Shown piece after piece: positions 13,816-23,391 of a stretch of 23,391 nt of DNA (position 1 is its first letter; every line of letters starts with the position of its first letter). A program made the translations under genes and the position numbers. This DNA is from a virus. The notes beneath the pieces are model-generated. The model ran no database searches, was not told the origin of the DNA, and saw nothing but the letters and a program-made list of their open reading frames with translations. The DNA lies in the IMG/VR virus record IMGVR_UViG_3300025701_000913, positions 1 to 23,391 of that record; one strand, 5' to 3'.

Positions 13816-15063
13816 CTACTGTGAATAGTTGTCTTGTATATATACTAGCATATTTTCGTAGAAAAGGTCAACGCTTTGATCAAAGTATTTTGAGAATGCG
13901 GTCTCCCAATATGTTCCACGGCCCACGGCAGAGACAAAATCCATAACTGTGTCAATACCGAAAGTTCCTATTAAATTTTCTGCAGCCACGCCGCCAAACA
14001 CATATGCATTATAGTCTGCAATTAACTGCTGTGCGGTCTCATTGGTATAGCCCTCCAGTTTGCCGAAGATTAGTCTAACATCGTCAATAGTCATTTCTTT
14101 TGCAAAGCTCTGCAAGGTTGAATGTCCGAACCTCTGGCTCATCCTAAAGTCATGCCAGTTTCTAACTTTGCTGTTTAGTGACTTGTGGTTACTAATTCCA
14201 TAGACATCTCCAATATAAGAAGCTAAGCCTTCTGCTAGCCAAATTGGAAAGTTCGTGTGGTCTATTCCTAGCCTATAAGTTATTCCGTGAAAGTATTCGT
14301 GAGGAATGACAGAGCCCAAGAAGTCTTGCCTTGTACCAGAGTCCGCTATACAAGCATAAACTCTATTCTGAATAATATATACGAATCCGCAATATCGTCC
14401 ACTACTTGAAATCTTTACATCCTCTACAAAAGATCCTCTAGCAATTCTATCTCCGTTGTAAATTCGCATTTGATCGCCCCATGCAGCTGAGTCTTTCCTA
14501 AACAAGTATACGGTGAAGTCATCGATAACACCATATTCTTCATCCCATGTGCTGGATGCTCTGGAAAGATAAGAAACAACGTCAGAGACAATCTCTGGCT
14601 CAATGTCTTCGTGTGCTAAGACATTCTCTGGCAGAAATTTATGAGAGTTATCAAAAAGAGCTGCTACCTCGCTGTATGCCCTAGATCCAATTGGGAAGGT
14701 TTCCCCTTGCTCCACCCTAGGCGATGCCGTCTCTGCGTCATCTTCGGAGCTGGCCGTCGCTAGTGATTGAGCTGCAGAACTAGTGGTTTCTGTAGTATCA
14801 TCAGAACTGACTTTTTTGTTACCCTCTACACGTGCAAGAAGTTCCGCTGCAAGCTCCTCTTCTGCAAGAATTCTCTCCAGAGCTTCCTGGTATTCTGCAT
14901 CAGTGAGGGTGGGCGTGACAGCCGAGGACTCTGACGCAGCTTCCTCGTAGGCACTATCTACCTCTGGTTCTGTTGTAGCACAGCCAGAAAGTAGTAGAGA
15001 TGAGCTAATTAGTACTGCAAGAATTTGACTACGTGACAGCAAGGATCTCCCCCATCTTCCCAT
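13816..15063 (-). CDS. Secreted lipoprotein metallopeptidase (gluzincin-like)
   Basis: The 415-residue protein has a Sec lipoprotein signal: a basic start, hydrophobic stretch, and LLSGC lipobox with the lipidated Cys at 28. A long acidic Ser/Ala/Glu-rich linker (29-120) leads to a zinc-peptidase domain with HEYFH (255-259) and the third ligand E278 in WLAEGLASY, a gluzincin layout. C225 and C238 may form a disulfide outside the cell. It would be anchored on the outer face of the host membrane and digest proteins there. A TTG at 15042 with GGGGGAGA before it is an alternative start that still keeps the signal peptide. A 55-base overlap joins it to the gene before. Confidence 0.88.
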   Translation of the reverse strand: MGRWGRSLLSRSQILAVLISSSLLLSGCATTEPEVDSAYEEAASESSAVTPTLTDAEYQEALERILAEEELAAELLARVEGNKKVSSDDTTETTSSAAQSLATASSEDDAETASPRVEQGETFPIGSRAYSEVAALFDNSHKFLPENVLAHEDIEPEIVSDVVSYLSRASSTWDEEYGVIDDFTVYLFRKDSAAWGDQMRIYNGDRIARGSFVEDVKISSSGRYCGFVYIIQNRVYACIADSGTRQDFLGSVIPHEYFHGITYRLGIDHTNFPIWLAEGLASYIGDVYGISNHKSLNSKVRNWHDFRMSQRFGHSTLQSFAKEMTIDDVRLIFGKLEGYTNETAQQLIADYNAYVFGGVAAENLIGTFGIDTVMDFVSAVGRGTYWETAFSKYFDQSVDLFYENMLVYIQDNYSQ

Positions 15064-15191
15064 TCGGCTTCTTCTTCTTCTGTCATATACGGGTCCCCGT
15101 CATGAGTATTACAGAATGGCTCACTTATCCATCCCATGCTAATGCCGTGGCTAAGCCACTCGCCCAAAGCGTCTTCTTTAGAAATTGTCAT
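15009..15191 (-). CDS. Small acidic actinophage protein (THDG...GGDPC-H type), leaderless
   Basis: The 60-residue protein has the layout I recall from many small actinophage proteins: a helix (KEDALGEWLSHGISMGW), EPFCNTHDGDP, a glutamate run MTEEEEAEWEDGGDP, and CCHVVKF. C27, C51, C52 and H30/H53 could bind metal. There is no Shine-Dalgarno site; the ATG at 15191 lies 6 bases after a good -10, so the mRNA probably begins at the ATG itself, a leaderless start, as is common in actinobacteria. It overlaps the lipoprotein gene by 55 bases, which may couple them. Function unknown. Confidence 0.82.
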   Translation of the reverse strand: MTISKEDALGEWLSHGISMGWISEPFCNTHDGDPYMTEEEEAEWEDGGDPCCHVVKFLQY

Positions 15192-15197
15192 ACCTAT

Positions 15198-15226
15198 ATT
15201 TTATATCAATTACGACATAAAGTCAA
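15198..15226 (-). promoter_or_regulatory. Sigma70-type promoter giving a leaderless mRNA
   Basis: -35 TTGACT (15221-15226), 17-base spacer, -10 TAAAAT (15198-15203), each 5/6 to consensus. It fills the 39-base gap after the 15231 gene. The ATG at 15191 begins 7 bases after the end of the -10, where transcription would start. Confidence 0.72.
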
Positions 15227-15230
15227 GCGA

Positions 15231-15965
15231 TTAATATGCTTTTGGCATTGGGACGTGGTGCTGTTCCCAGAACTTTTCATGTGGCATTAGGTCTGCTGCT
15301 AGGAAAAGGTCCTGAGTCATAATCTTTAGAGGAATGACGTCATAGGCAATTGTAATTCTTTCTCCTGGCCATGTCCATGGAGCCTGAGCATGCTGGTAGC
15401 CAACCATAGAAAGCACTGCCCGATTGTTCTTGTTTTCGTTTACTTTTAGAACACCATCAATATTATAGTGAGTCTCGGATGGCTCTGCATTTACAGAATA
15501 GTATCCGTGAAATGCTGGAACCTTATAGTTTGGATCTAGGTGATCATGCCAGTTTAGCTTTGATCCCTTCTCTATACTATTAATGTTGAACCAGGCTGCA
15601 GTCATCCATTGCTCAGAGTTGTAATCAATCTCATAGTATTCACAGGCTTCCTTGGTCATGTCCACTACTGCGGAAAACAATTCGTGCATGAATGGGTAGT
15701 ACATCTGCCAGGCATTATACTCTCTTGACTTAATCGTAGATGCTGACTTAGAGTAAGTGAAGATATCCAATCCCTCATCAAATGGTTGGATACCTATCAT
15801 CTCACGATTTGCAATCCTGTCGTACTCTAGCTTAAGGGTCTCTGCGGTTTGCTCTAGGTCATTGTCCAAAAACCTTTCAAAAAACTTTTGTGGCTTTATG
15901 TTTTTATCAAAGTTCCACTCCTGTGGCAGGGCAGACCCTTTATAGTGCTGCTCTTTGCGATCCAT
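15231..15965 (-). CDS. 2OG-Fe(II) oxygenase (copy 3, distinct subfamily)
   Basis: The 244-residue protein carries the Fe(II)/2-oxoglutarate set: WHDHLD (H142-x-D144; H140 nearby), H192 in VGYQHAQAP, and R203 in GERITIAYD. The Asn/Trp-rich sequence around AWFNINSIEKGSKLNWHDH is the form seen in the phage and cyanobacterial 2OG-FeII_Oxy_5-like group (from memory). It differs strongly from the other two oxygenases here, so it likely acts on another substrate. It starts at 15965 and is driven by the promoter at 16001-16029. A 5' leader of about 30 bases contains GAAAGAGAG before the ATG. Confidence 0.87.
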   Translation of the reverse strand: MDRKEQHYKGSALPQEWNFDKNIKPQKFFERFLDNDLEQTAETLKLEYDRIANREMIGIQPFDEGLDIFTYSKSASTIKSREYNAWQMYYPFMHELFSAVVDMTKEACEYYEIDYNSEQWMTAAWFNINSIEKGSKLNWHDHLDPNYKVPAFHGYYSVNAEPSETHYNIDGVLKVNENKNNRAVLSMVGYQHAQAPWTWPGERITIAYDVIPLKIMTQDLFLAADLMPHEKFWEQHHVPMPKAY

Positions 15966-16000
15966 TCAAACTCTCTTTCGTATATATAAATCTTGATTAT

Positions 16001-16029
16001 ATTATACACCATAAAGAGATGCGTGTCTA
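16001..16029 (-). promoter_or_regulatory. Strong sigma70-type promoter before the oxygenase
   Basis: -10 TATAAT (16001-16006, perfect), 17-base spacer, -35 TAGACA (16024-16029, 5/6 to TTGACA). TSS near 15994 and ATG at 15965. No terminator is seen after the holin gene ending at 16035, so read-through may add to its activity. Confidence 0.78.
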
Positions 16030-16034
16030 CAGGG

Positions 16035-16307
16035 TTACTCCTGGTTCTTGTCTACTTTTGAAAATGAAGCGTTGATTTCATCCATGGTTAGCTTACCATC
16101 ATCCAGGAATGCTCGTGCTAGTCTTTCAACTACAGTTGCAACTCCTAGAATACCTGCCATGAATACAGCAGATAGCATGTCAATTCCTACCACTGCTCCA
16201 GCTCCCAGGACCCCAAGTCCTGATGCTGCAAATACTGCAACGATACGCCAAATTACATTCTTAAGAGTAGCCCATCCTCCAGCTACTCCCATTTCACTCT
16301 CTTCCAT
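16035..16307 (-). CDS. Holin-like small membrane protein, 90 aa
   Basis: The ATG at 16307 has AAGGAG about 5 bases upstream, within the stop of the small membrane gene. Two hydrophobic helices cover about 18-40 (VIWRIVAVFAASGLGVLGAGAV) and 44-62 (LSAVFMAGILGVATVVERLA), joined by a short turn, followed by a soluble tail ARAFLDDGKLTMDEINASF. The layout matches small two-helix actinophage holins, which trigger lysis by opening the membrane. The DDGKLT-x-EE/DEIN tail is typical of the type by memory. It follows the surface-protein gene closely; the endolysin is about 10 kb away, so timing may be controlled separately. Confidence 0.85.
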   Translation of the reverse strand: MEESEMGVAGGWATLKNVIWRIVAVFAASGLGVLGAGAVVGIDMLSAVFMAGILGVATVVERLARAFLDDGKLTMDEINASFSKVDKNQE

Positions 16308-16309
16308 AA

Positions 16310-16486
16310 TTACTCCTTAGGGTTTCTTATTCTGAACGTAATGATCCAAACTGCCAATGTTACTAGGATCAATGTTCCAGTTACATCACGAGCTGTGCCT
16401 TCAAGTACTAGCCATGCTACTACCATACCCAGCAGTGTCCAGGCTTGGTCAATCAAGTCCCTGAACAATTCTTTTAAGAATTTCAT
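16310..16486 (-). CDS. Small membrane protein, 58 aa, holin-associated
   Basis: The ATG at 16486 overlaps the surface-protein stop as ATGA, with AAGGAG 6 bases upstream. The 58-residue product has two hydrophobic helices at about 16-28 and 37-51 (AWTLLGMVVAWLVLEG, LILVTLAVWIITF) with basic ends and terminal RIRNPKE. The TAA at 16310 lies 2 bases before the holin-like start. It is probably a second holin or a holin regulator. It was easily missed because it is short and nested between coupled genes. Confidence 0.85.
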   Translation of the reverse strand: MKFLKELFRDLIDQAWTLLGMVVAWLVLEGTARDVTGTLILVTLAVWIITFRIRNPKE

Positions 16487-18942
16487 TTTATTCTCCTTGT
16501 CGATGCGGCAGCTGCTGCACTTACTCCTGCAGAAGCTGCTGTTGCTGTTGCTAGCTGTGCTACTTGTCCAACGATAACTGCAGCAACGACAGTCTCCTCA
16601 GATCTTTCTCTTTGCTCTGGTGACATATCTGCACCAACGTTACCTAAATCATTTAACACGTTTAGGACTTCTCCAGCTACTGCACCAAGCACTGGTATAG
16701 CTGCTAATTCTTCTGATAGTTCTGGATCATCTGCCTCTGCTAGCACTGCTAGGATTTCAAGGGCTGCGACATACTCTTCCGAATCTTTTTCTACTGAGGC
16801 AAACACTTCGTTGACCACCTGAGTTATCTGAGCTACCTGTGTTGTAGTTAGATTACGAGGCTCTTCAATCTTTGAGATTTCTCTAACAACTTCTTTTACC
16901 TCGGCAGCTTCCAAAGGAACCTCTAGCTCTACAGCTTCTTTGCCTTCCAGTGCAGCTTCTGCCTCTAGCACTCGCTGTGCCTCCAGCCTTGCAGCTTCTT
17001 CAGCCTTGGCTAATGCATCTGCTTTTGCTTTTGCATCAGCGGTGGCTTTAGCCTTGGCATCTGCCTCTGCTTTTGCTAGTGCAAGCCTGTCTGCTTCTAC
17101 CTTAGCTTCTGCGTCTGCCTTGGCTTTTGCTTGTGCAACTGCTAGAGCTGCAGCTGCATCTGCTTTGGCCTTAGCTTCCTCCTCAAGTCTGGCTGCTTCT
17201 GCTGCTTCTGCTGCTTCTGCTGCTGCTTCTGCTGCTGCTTTTTCTGCTTCTGCTGCTGCTTTTTCTGCAGCAATTCTATCTGCCTCTGCCTTGGCATCAG
17301 CGATTGCCTTTTGCTTGGCGGCTTCTTCTGCAGCCTTAGCCGCTGCTTCTGCTGCTGCTACCCTGTCTGCTTCAGCCTTTATGGCTGCTTGCCTAGCTGC
17401 CTCTGCGGCTGCAGCTGCTTGTCTATCTGCTTCCGCCTGTGCTGCTGCCTGGGCATCGGCCTCTGCTTGTTTTGCTGCCAGCCTATCTGCTTCTGCTTGT
17501 TCTGCGGCTGCTTGATCTGCTGCTGCTTTTTCTGCAGCTATCCTTTCCGCTTCGGCTTGGGCAAGCTCTTCTTCGGAAGGTCCAGCAACTGAAACCATTA
17601 TGTTTGCTACTGGCTCTGACCATACATAAATCCTATTGTCATTATCATCTGCACGAATCTTAAATAGGTACTCAGTGTCAAATCCACCAGTATTCTCAAA
17701 GTTTGAGGCTGAGATAGTGCCATAGGTATTTGTGGTTGTGATCGCCCATCCAGAATCTGCAGTGTTCCAGGCTATTACGTAGTAGTTGAGGTATGCAGTT
17801 TCATTAACCACTGATGCGTCCCAAGTTAAACTTACGGATCCATCCTGATTAACAGTTACAGAAAGATTGGTTGGTGCAGATATTGATGGCTCTGGTGGTG
17901 GTGGGACACTAGAGGTATTGTTTATAGCGTAATACTCTGCACCCTCACGTGCCGCTAGGGTGTCTGTATACGAAGTGCCGCCTTCGTTAGAGCGAATAAA
18001 AGTTCCGACTTCGTCCCATGAGTTGCTAGAAATATTGGCACCTACCTGAGTGTAGACAGTTCCAACTCTTACATTGAGGCTGATGGCAGTTGTATTTGTC
18101 TTAAAGGTATTGCCAGTAATGGTGTTGTTGATATGAGGAGCTGTGTAGTAGCTGTCCCAAGCTGGCCAATAGTTAGAAGCGTTAATGGCAGTTGTATTGT
18201 TCTCAAAGGTTGATCCAGTCACCCTGTGCTTGTTTAGTCCACGCATCAGAAACGCTGTAGAGTTGTTTGTAAATACAGAATCAGCCACAAGAATTGTTCG
18301 CTCGCCATAGATAGCTGTGTTGTTGCTATCAAATATTGAATTGGAAGCATGAATCCTGTTGTCATAGGCATTGTCATCTTCTGATGGGGTGCTTGGAGTG
18401 CCTCCATGATTAGAGAATAGTGCGGTGGTGTTTCCTGTGAACGTTCCATAGTTTATGTATATGTATGATCCACCCTCTTTGGTAGCAATGGCTGTCGTAC
18501 TTGATGTAACGGTGACGTTATTAACATATACCGTCCCCCTTATCAGCCAAATAGCAGAACCAGCTTGCCCGCTAGAGTTATACATGTTGCTAAAGGTTAG
18601 ACCGCCTATGGTCATGTTCTTGCCCTGAAGAACCAATCCCGAATAGAGATCTCCCCCGTCAATGGCTAGGTTTGCCTCTCCTGGTCCCTCTATAGTAACA
18701 TTACGGGTGATACCTGGTAGGCTAGATGCTAGGTTTATTGTACCGCTAACGCCAAAAGTAATCTTATCGAACGTAAGGCCAGCATTTGACTCTGCAATGG
18801 CCCATCTAAGAGTACCCTCTGTTCCATCGTCCTCTAGGGATGTTACGACAATACTGTCTACAGCGTGGGCAGGTTCGAGCACGCCAAATATAGGCAAGAA
18901 TGCCAATGAAAGTGCTGCGAACGCACGTAATGACGTTTTAAT
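16483..18942 (-). CDS. Exported surface protein: beta-helix, Fn3, coiled coil, C-terminal anchor (AUU start)
   Basis: No ATG/GTG/TTG sits behind the perfect AGGAGG at 18948-18953, but an in-frame ATT lies 5 bases after it, and reading from there completes a Sec signal peptide: KTSLR, hydrophobic core, then EPAHA before VDS. A TTG at 18906 would lose its basic start. From the ATT it is 819 residues: parallel beta-helix repeats (about 40-340; NNT/NST-rich), a Fn3 domain (350-450), an Ala-rich coiled coil of AEADR-x-AA repeats (454-664), and a final hydrophobic segment then STRRIK, likely an anchor. Probably a cell-surface adhesin-like or glycan-binding protein. Preceded by a terminator and a TATAAT. 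Confidence 0.82.
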   Translation of the reverse strand: MKTSLRAFAALSLAFLPIFGVLEPAHAVDSIVVTSLEDDGTEGTLRWAIAESNAGLTFDKITFGVSGTINLASSLPGITRNVTIEGPGEANLAIDGGDLYSGLVLQGKNMTIGGLTFSNMYNSSGQAGSAIWLIRGTVYVNNVTVTSSTTAIATKEGGSYIYINYGTFTGNTTALFSNHGGTPSTPSEDDNAYDNRIHASNSIFDSNNTAIYGERTILVADSVFTNNSTAFLMRGLNKHRVTGSTFENNTTAINASNYWPAWDSYYTAPHINNTITGNTFKTNTTAISLNVRVGTVYTQVGANISSNSWDEVGTFIRSNEGGTSYTDTLAAREGAEYYAINNTSSVPPPPEPSISAPTNLSVTVNQDGSVSLTWDASVVNETAYLNYYVIAWNTADSGWAITTTNTYGTISASNFENTGGFDTEYLFKIRADDNDNRIYVWSEPVANIMVSVAGPSEEELAQAEAERIAAEKAAADQAAAEQAEADRLAAKQAEADAQAAAQAEADRQAAAAAEAARQAAIKAEADRVAAAEAAAKAAEEAAKQKAIADAKAEADRIAAEKAAAEAEKAAAEAAAEAAEAAEAARLEEEAKAKADAAAALAVAQAKAKADAEAKVEADRLALAKAEADAKAKATADAKAKADALAKAEEAARLEAQRVLEAEAALEGKEAVELEVPLEAAEVKEVVREISKIEEPRNLTTTQVAQITQVVNEVFASVEKDSEEYVAALEILAVLAEADDPELSEELAAIPVLGAVAGEVLNVLNDLGNVGADMSPEQRERSEETVVAAVIVGQVAQLATATAASAGVSAAAAASTRRIK
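16950..17580 (-). repeat. Ala-codon-rich repeat region (coiled coil of the surface protein)
   Basis: Imperfect heptad-like repeats such as AEADRLAAK, AEADAQAAA and AEAEKAAAE occupy about 210 codons. The plus strand shows repeats of ctgcttctg/gctgctt. They are prone to slippage and length changes, so the length may vary between phages. Confidence 0.85.
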
Positions 18943-18986
18943 GTCTTCCTCCTAGTATGGGGTAGCTGGGAATGTACTCTTATACT

Positions 18987-18992
18987 ATTATA
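18987..18992 (-). promoter_or_regulatory. Candidate -10 (TATAAT) for the surface-protein gene
   Basis: A perfect TATAAT lies about 45 bases before the AUU start and just after the nrdF terminator. The -35 region is poor at 16-18 bases spacing, so an activator may be needed, or it is a chance match. Confidence 0.45.
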
Positions 18993-19008
18993 CTGTGCTT
19001 TATAAATG

Positions 19009-19038
19009 AAAAAGGGGCACAGCCTAAGCCATGCCCCT
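19009..19038 (-). terminator. Rho-independent terminator after nrdF
   Basis: A 7-bp GC-rich stem (19032-19038 with 19013-19019; AGGGGCA/TGCCCCT) with a 12-base loop, followed on the minus strand by TTTTT. It lies about 19 bases after the nrdF stop. Confidence 0.75.
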
Positions 19039-19056
19039 CCATTCCAACTTATTTAA

Positions 19057-22107
<3,051 letters not shown>

Positions 22108-22121
<14 letters not shown>

Positions 22122-22521
22122 ATAGTAGCTCCAGTCTCCTTGTAATTTCTTCTACGTCTTCTGGTGTCCCCATAATTTCTACACGTCCTATAAGTGGTAC
22201 ACCAGTCTTATTGCAGATCATATCTGCTGCCTTACAGTAGTGCTCGCCAAAGTTTGTGTTGCCTGTGCCTATGACACCACGCAATAAATCCCTGTTGGCA
22301 GGATTATTTAAAAATACCTTTACTGACTTTGGGATAGCAGGTGATTCATTACCACCACCATAAGTCGGTAAAACGAGTACATACTCAGCATCCACAGTGA
22401 AGCCCCGAGCGTCGCTAGGACGAGTGGGAATACGAATTCCTGCATCTGTGAGCCTTTCTACAAATCGCTTAGTGTTCTCGGAGTAATTGGAAAAGTAGAC
22501 TATAGAAATTGGCAATACCAT
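22108..22521 (-). CDS. nrdI: NrdI flavodoxin-like maturation protein
   Basis: The 137-residue FMN protein supplies oxidant to build the Mn2-tyrosyl radical in NrdF. Motifs fit: [17 protein letters not shown] (FMN phosphate loop and helix), [27 protein letters not shown], and a C-terminal helix. The ATG at 22521 has only a weak AAGCGG site, but the N-terminus is at the right place. It ends 14 bases inside nrdE. It lies 14 bases after the terminase stop. The trio order nrdI-nrdE-nrdF without nrdH is seen in many actinophages. Confidence 0.95.
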
Positions 22522-22535
22522 TAGTACACCGCTTT

Positions 22536-23391
22536 CTATATGACCTCAAATTGGGACAGATAGTCCTCAATCTTTTCTTTACTGGGTTTATATTGTATCA
22601 CGTTTTTAGAATTATCTTCAAGTGGATCTTTTGGCCTATCCCTGAAAGTATGAATCTCTACTTCCTGGTTAACGTTTTTGGGAGTATGAGAGATTGCTCC
22701 AAAGACTGCACCACACACCGCATCTGCAAGGTCCTTAGATAGCTTTCTAGGGTGGTCTACACGGTTCTGCTTTACAATCTTAAGCTCTGTTAGCTCCTCA
22801 AACAGTAGCTCAATTGCTGGCATGGCTAGACGCTCTTCGTAAACAAGCATAGCCATATCTTCGTAGTGCTTCTTGGCGACCGATACCGTTTCAGTTCTCA
22901 TTCCTACAGCCTTTAGCTCATTCTGAATATCAAATGACTGCCAGCGGTCGAAGGATACCATTCCGACGTTAAATCCTTGGCGACGTAAATTCTGAATCCA
23001 CTGCTTAACTTCTGAAAGGTTAACTGGCCCCTCAACCCTTGGCTCCCAGTATACTACAGCATCTACGACTACCATTGGCACTACCTGCTCATAGTCTTTC
23101 ATTACCTGAACAGATACCCACTTCTCTACGTGGGCAATTGCTACGGCACACTTGTCATGCTTCTGAGCAAGGTCTGCGTGGACATAGTAAACTTTGTCTG
23201 GATCTGGTTTAAATGTTTCGTCGAACCTCTTAGAGCTATCAATAGGATTTCTTACTGTCATACACGCTCTTACCTTGTCACGCTGCTTAAAGAATGCATC
23301 AGATGCGAAGGTTGGCACACAGGCAAAGCGTTGCATAGCATCGCCCATATCTGTATAGAATGCCAGCTTAAAGTCATCAACCTTTCTTGTA
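22536..23391 (-). CDS. Terminase large subunit, C-terminal nuclease part (partial)
   Basis: The frame is open to the right edge, giving 284 residues without a start. It is the RNase H-like nuclease domain of the DNA-packaging terminase that cuts concatemers and closes packaging. Key acidic residues appear in VHADLAQKHDKCAVAIAH, the SFDRWQSFDIQNEL block, and KDLADAVCGAVFGA (the last DA pair), as in phage TerL nucleases that bind two metals. The ATPase part with Walker A lies outside the window. The stop is 14 bases from nrdI, suggesting one transcript carrying terminase and ribonucleotide reductase genes. Confidence 0.92.
   Translation of the reverse strand, partial: TRKVDDFKLAFYTDMGDAMQRFACVPTFASDAFFKQRDKVRACMTVRNPIDSSKRFDETFKPDPDKVYYVHADLAQKHDKCAVAIAHVEKWVSVQVMKDYEQVVPMVVVDAVVYWEPRVEGPVNLSEVKQWIQNLRRQGFNVGMVSFDRWQSFDIQNELKAVGMRTETVSVAKKHYEDMAMLVYEERLAMPAIELLFEELTELKIVKQNRVDHPRKLSKDLADAVCGAVFGAISHTPKNVNQEVEIHTFRDRPKDPLEDNSKNVIQYKPSKEKIEDYLSQFEVI

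Noticed and set aside
16940-17515. Long plus-strand open frame rich in Ala/Ser
   Set aside because: It is the mirror of the Ala-rich coiled coil on the minus strand; codon repeats keep the other strand free of stops. It has no ribosome site or family signature.

Overview
The window looks like part of the genome of a tailed bacteriophage of an actinobacterium. Every convincing gene lies on the minus strand and is read from right to left. Genes are packed with short gaps or overlaps of 1 to 55 bases. The actinophage signs are a WhiB-like iron-sulfur regulator, a class Ib ribonucleotide reductase (nrdI-nrdE-nrdF), small Cys/His proteins of types common in actinophages, an acidic small protein with a GGDPC motif, and small two-helix membrane proteins of the holin type. 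A large terminase subunit at the right edge and an M23/LysM endolysin make it a phage. The DNA looks moderately AT-rich by eye, which would fit a low-GC planktonic actinobacterial host; that is inference. No integrase, transposase or CRISPR array was seen.

Layout in transcription order, right to left. (1) 22536-23391: C-terminal nuclease part of the terminase large subunit, running off the right edge. (2) 19057-22521: nrdI, nrdE and nrdF, overlapping and probably co-translated, closed by a hairpin terminator near 19009-19038. (3) 16035-18942: a large exported surface protein (signal peptide, beta-helix, Fn3 domain, long Ala-rich coiled coil, C-terminal membrane segment) followed by two small membrane proteins. 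It seems to start at AUU. (4) 15231-15965: a 2OG-Fe(II) oxygenase with its own strong promoter, then a small acidic protein (15009-15191) that appears to be expressed from a leaderless mRNA, a lipoprotein metallopeptidase (13816-15063), and three tRNA genes (Asn, Asp, Thr).

(5) 5998-13570: a dense cassette of nine genes: an unknown protein, two paralogues of an unknown beta-rich family, a glycosyltransferase, two more 2OG-Fe(II) oxygenases, two paralogous SGNH hydrolase-like proteins and a NodU/CmcH-type O-carbamoyltransferase. With the oxygenase at 15231 this gives three hydroxylase-like enzymes plus sugar-transfer, carbamoyl-transfer and acyl-ester enzymes. The most economical reading is a pathway that hydroxylates a target, adds sugar and decorates it. 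Target and product are unknown. This is the best candidate for an undescribed system here.

(6) 4234-5966: the endolysin, an FmdB-like zinc ribbon (TTG start), and two Cys/His-rich proteins. (7) 383-4234: a thermonuclease-like nuclease, several small unknown proteins, WhiB, a holin-like protein, and an Hsp20 chaperone behind its own terminator and extended -10 promoter. (8) 1-361: a compact RNA-like inverted-repeat element and a partial reading frame leaving the left edge. No stretch longer than about 300 bases lacks a gene. Coordinates, motifs and starts were read by eye; family names come from motif recognition and no database search was run.
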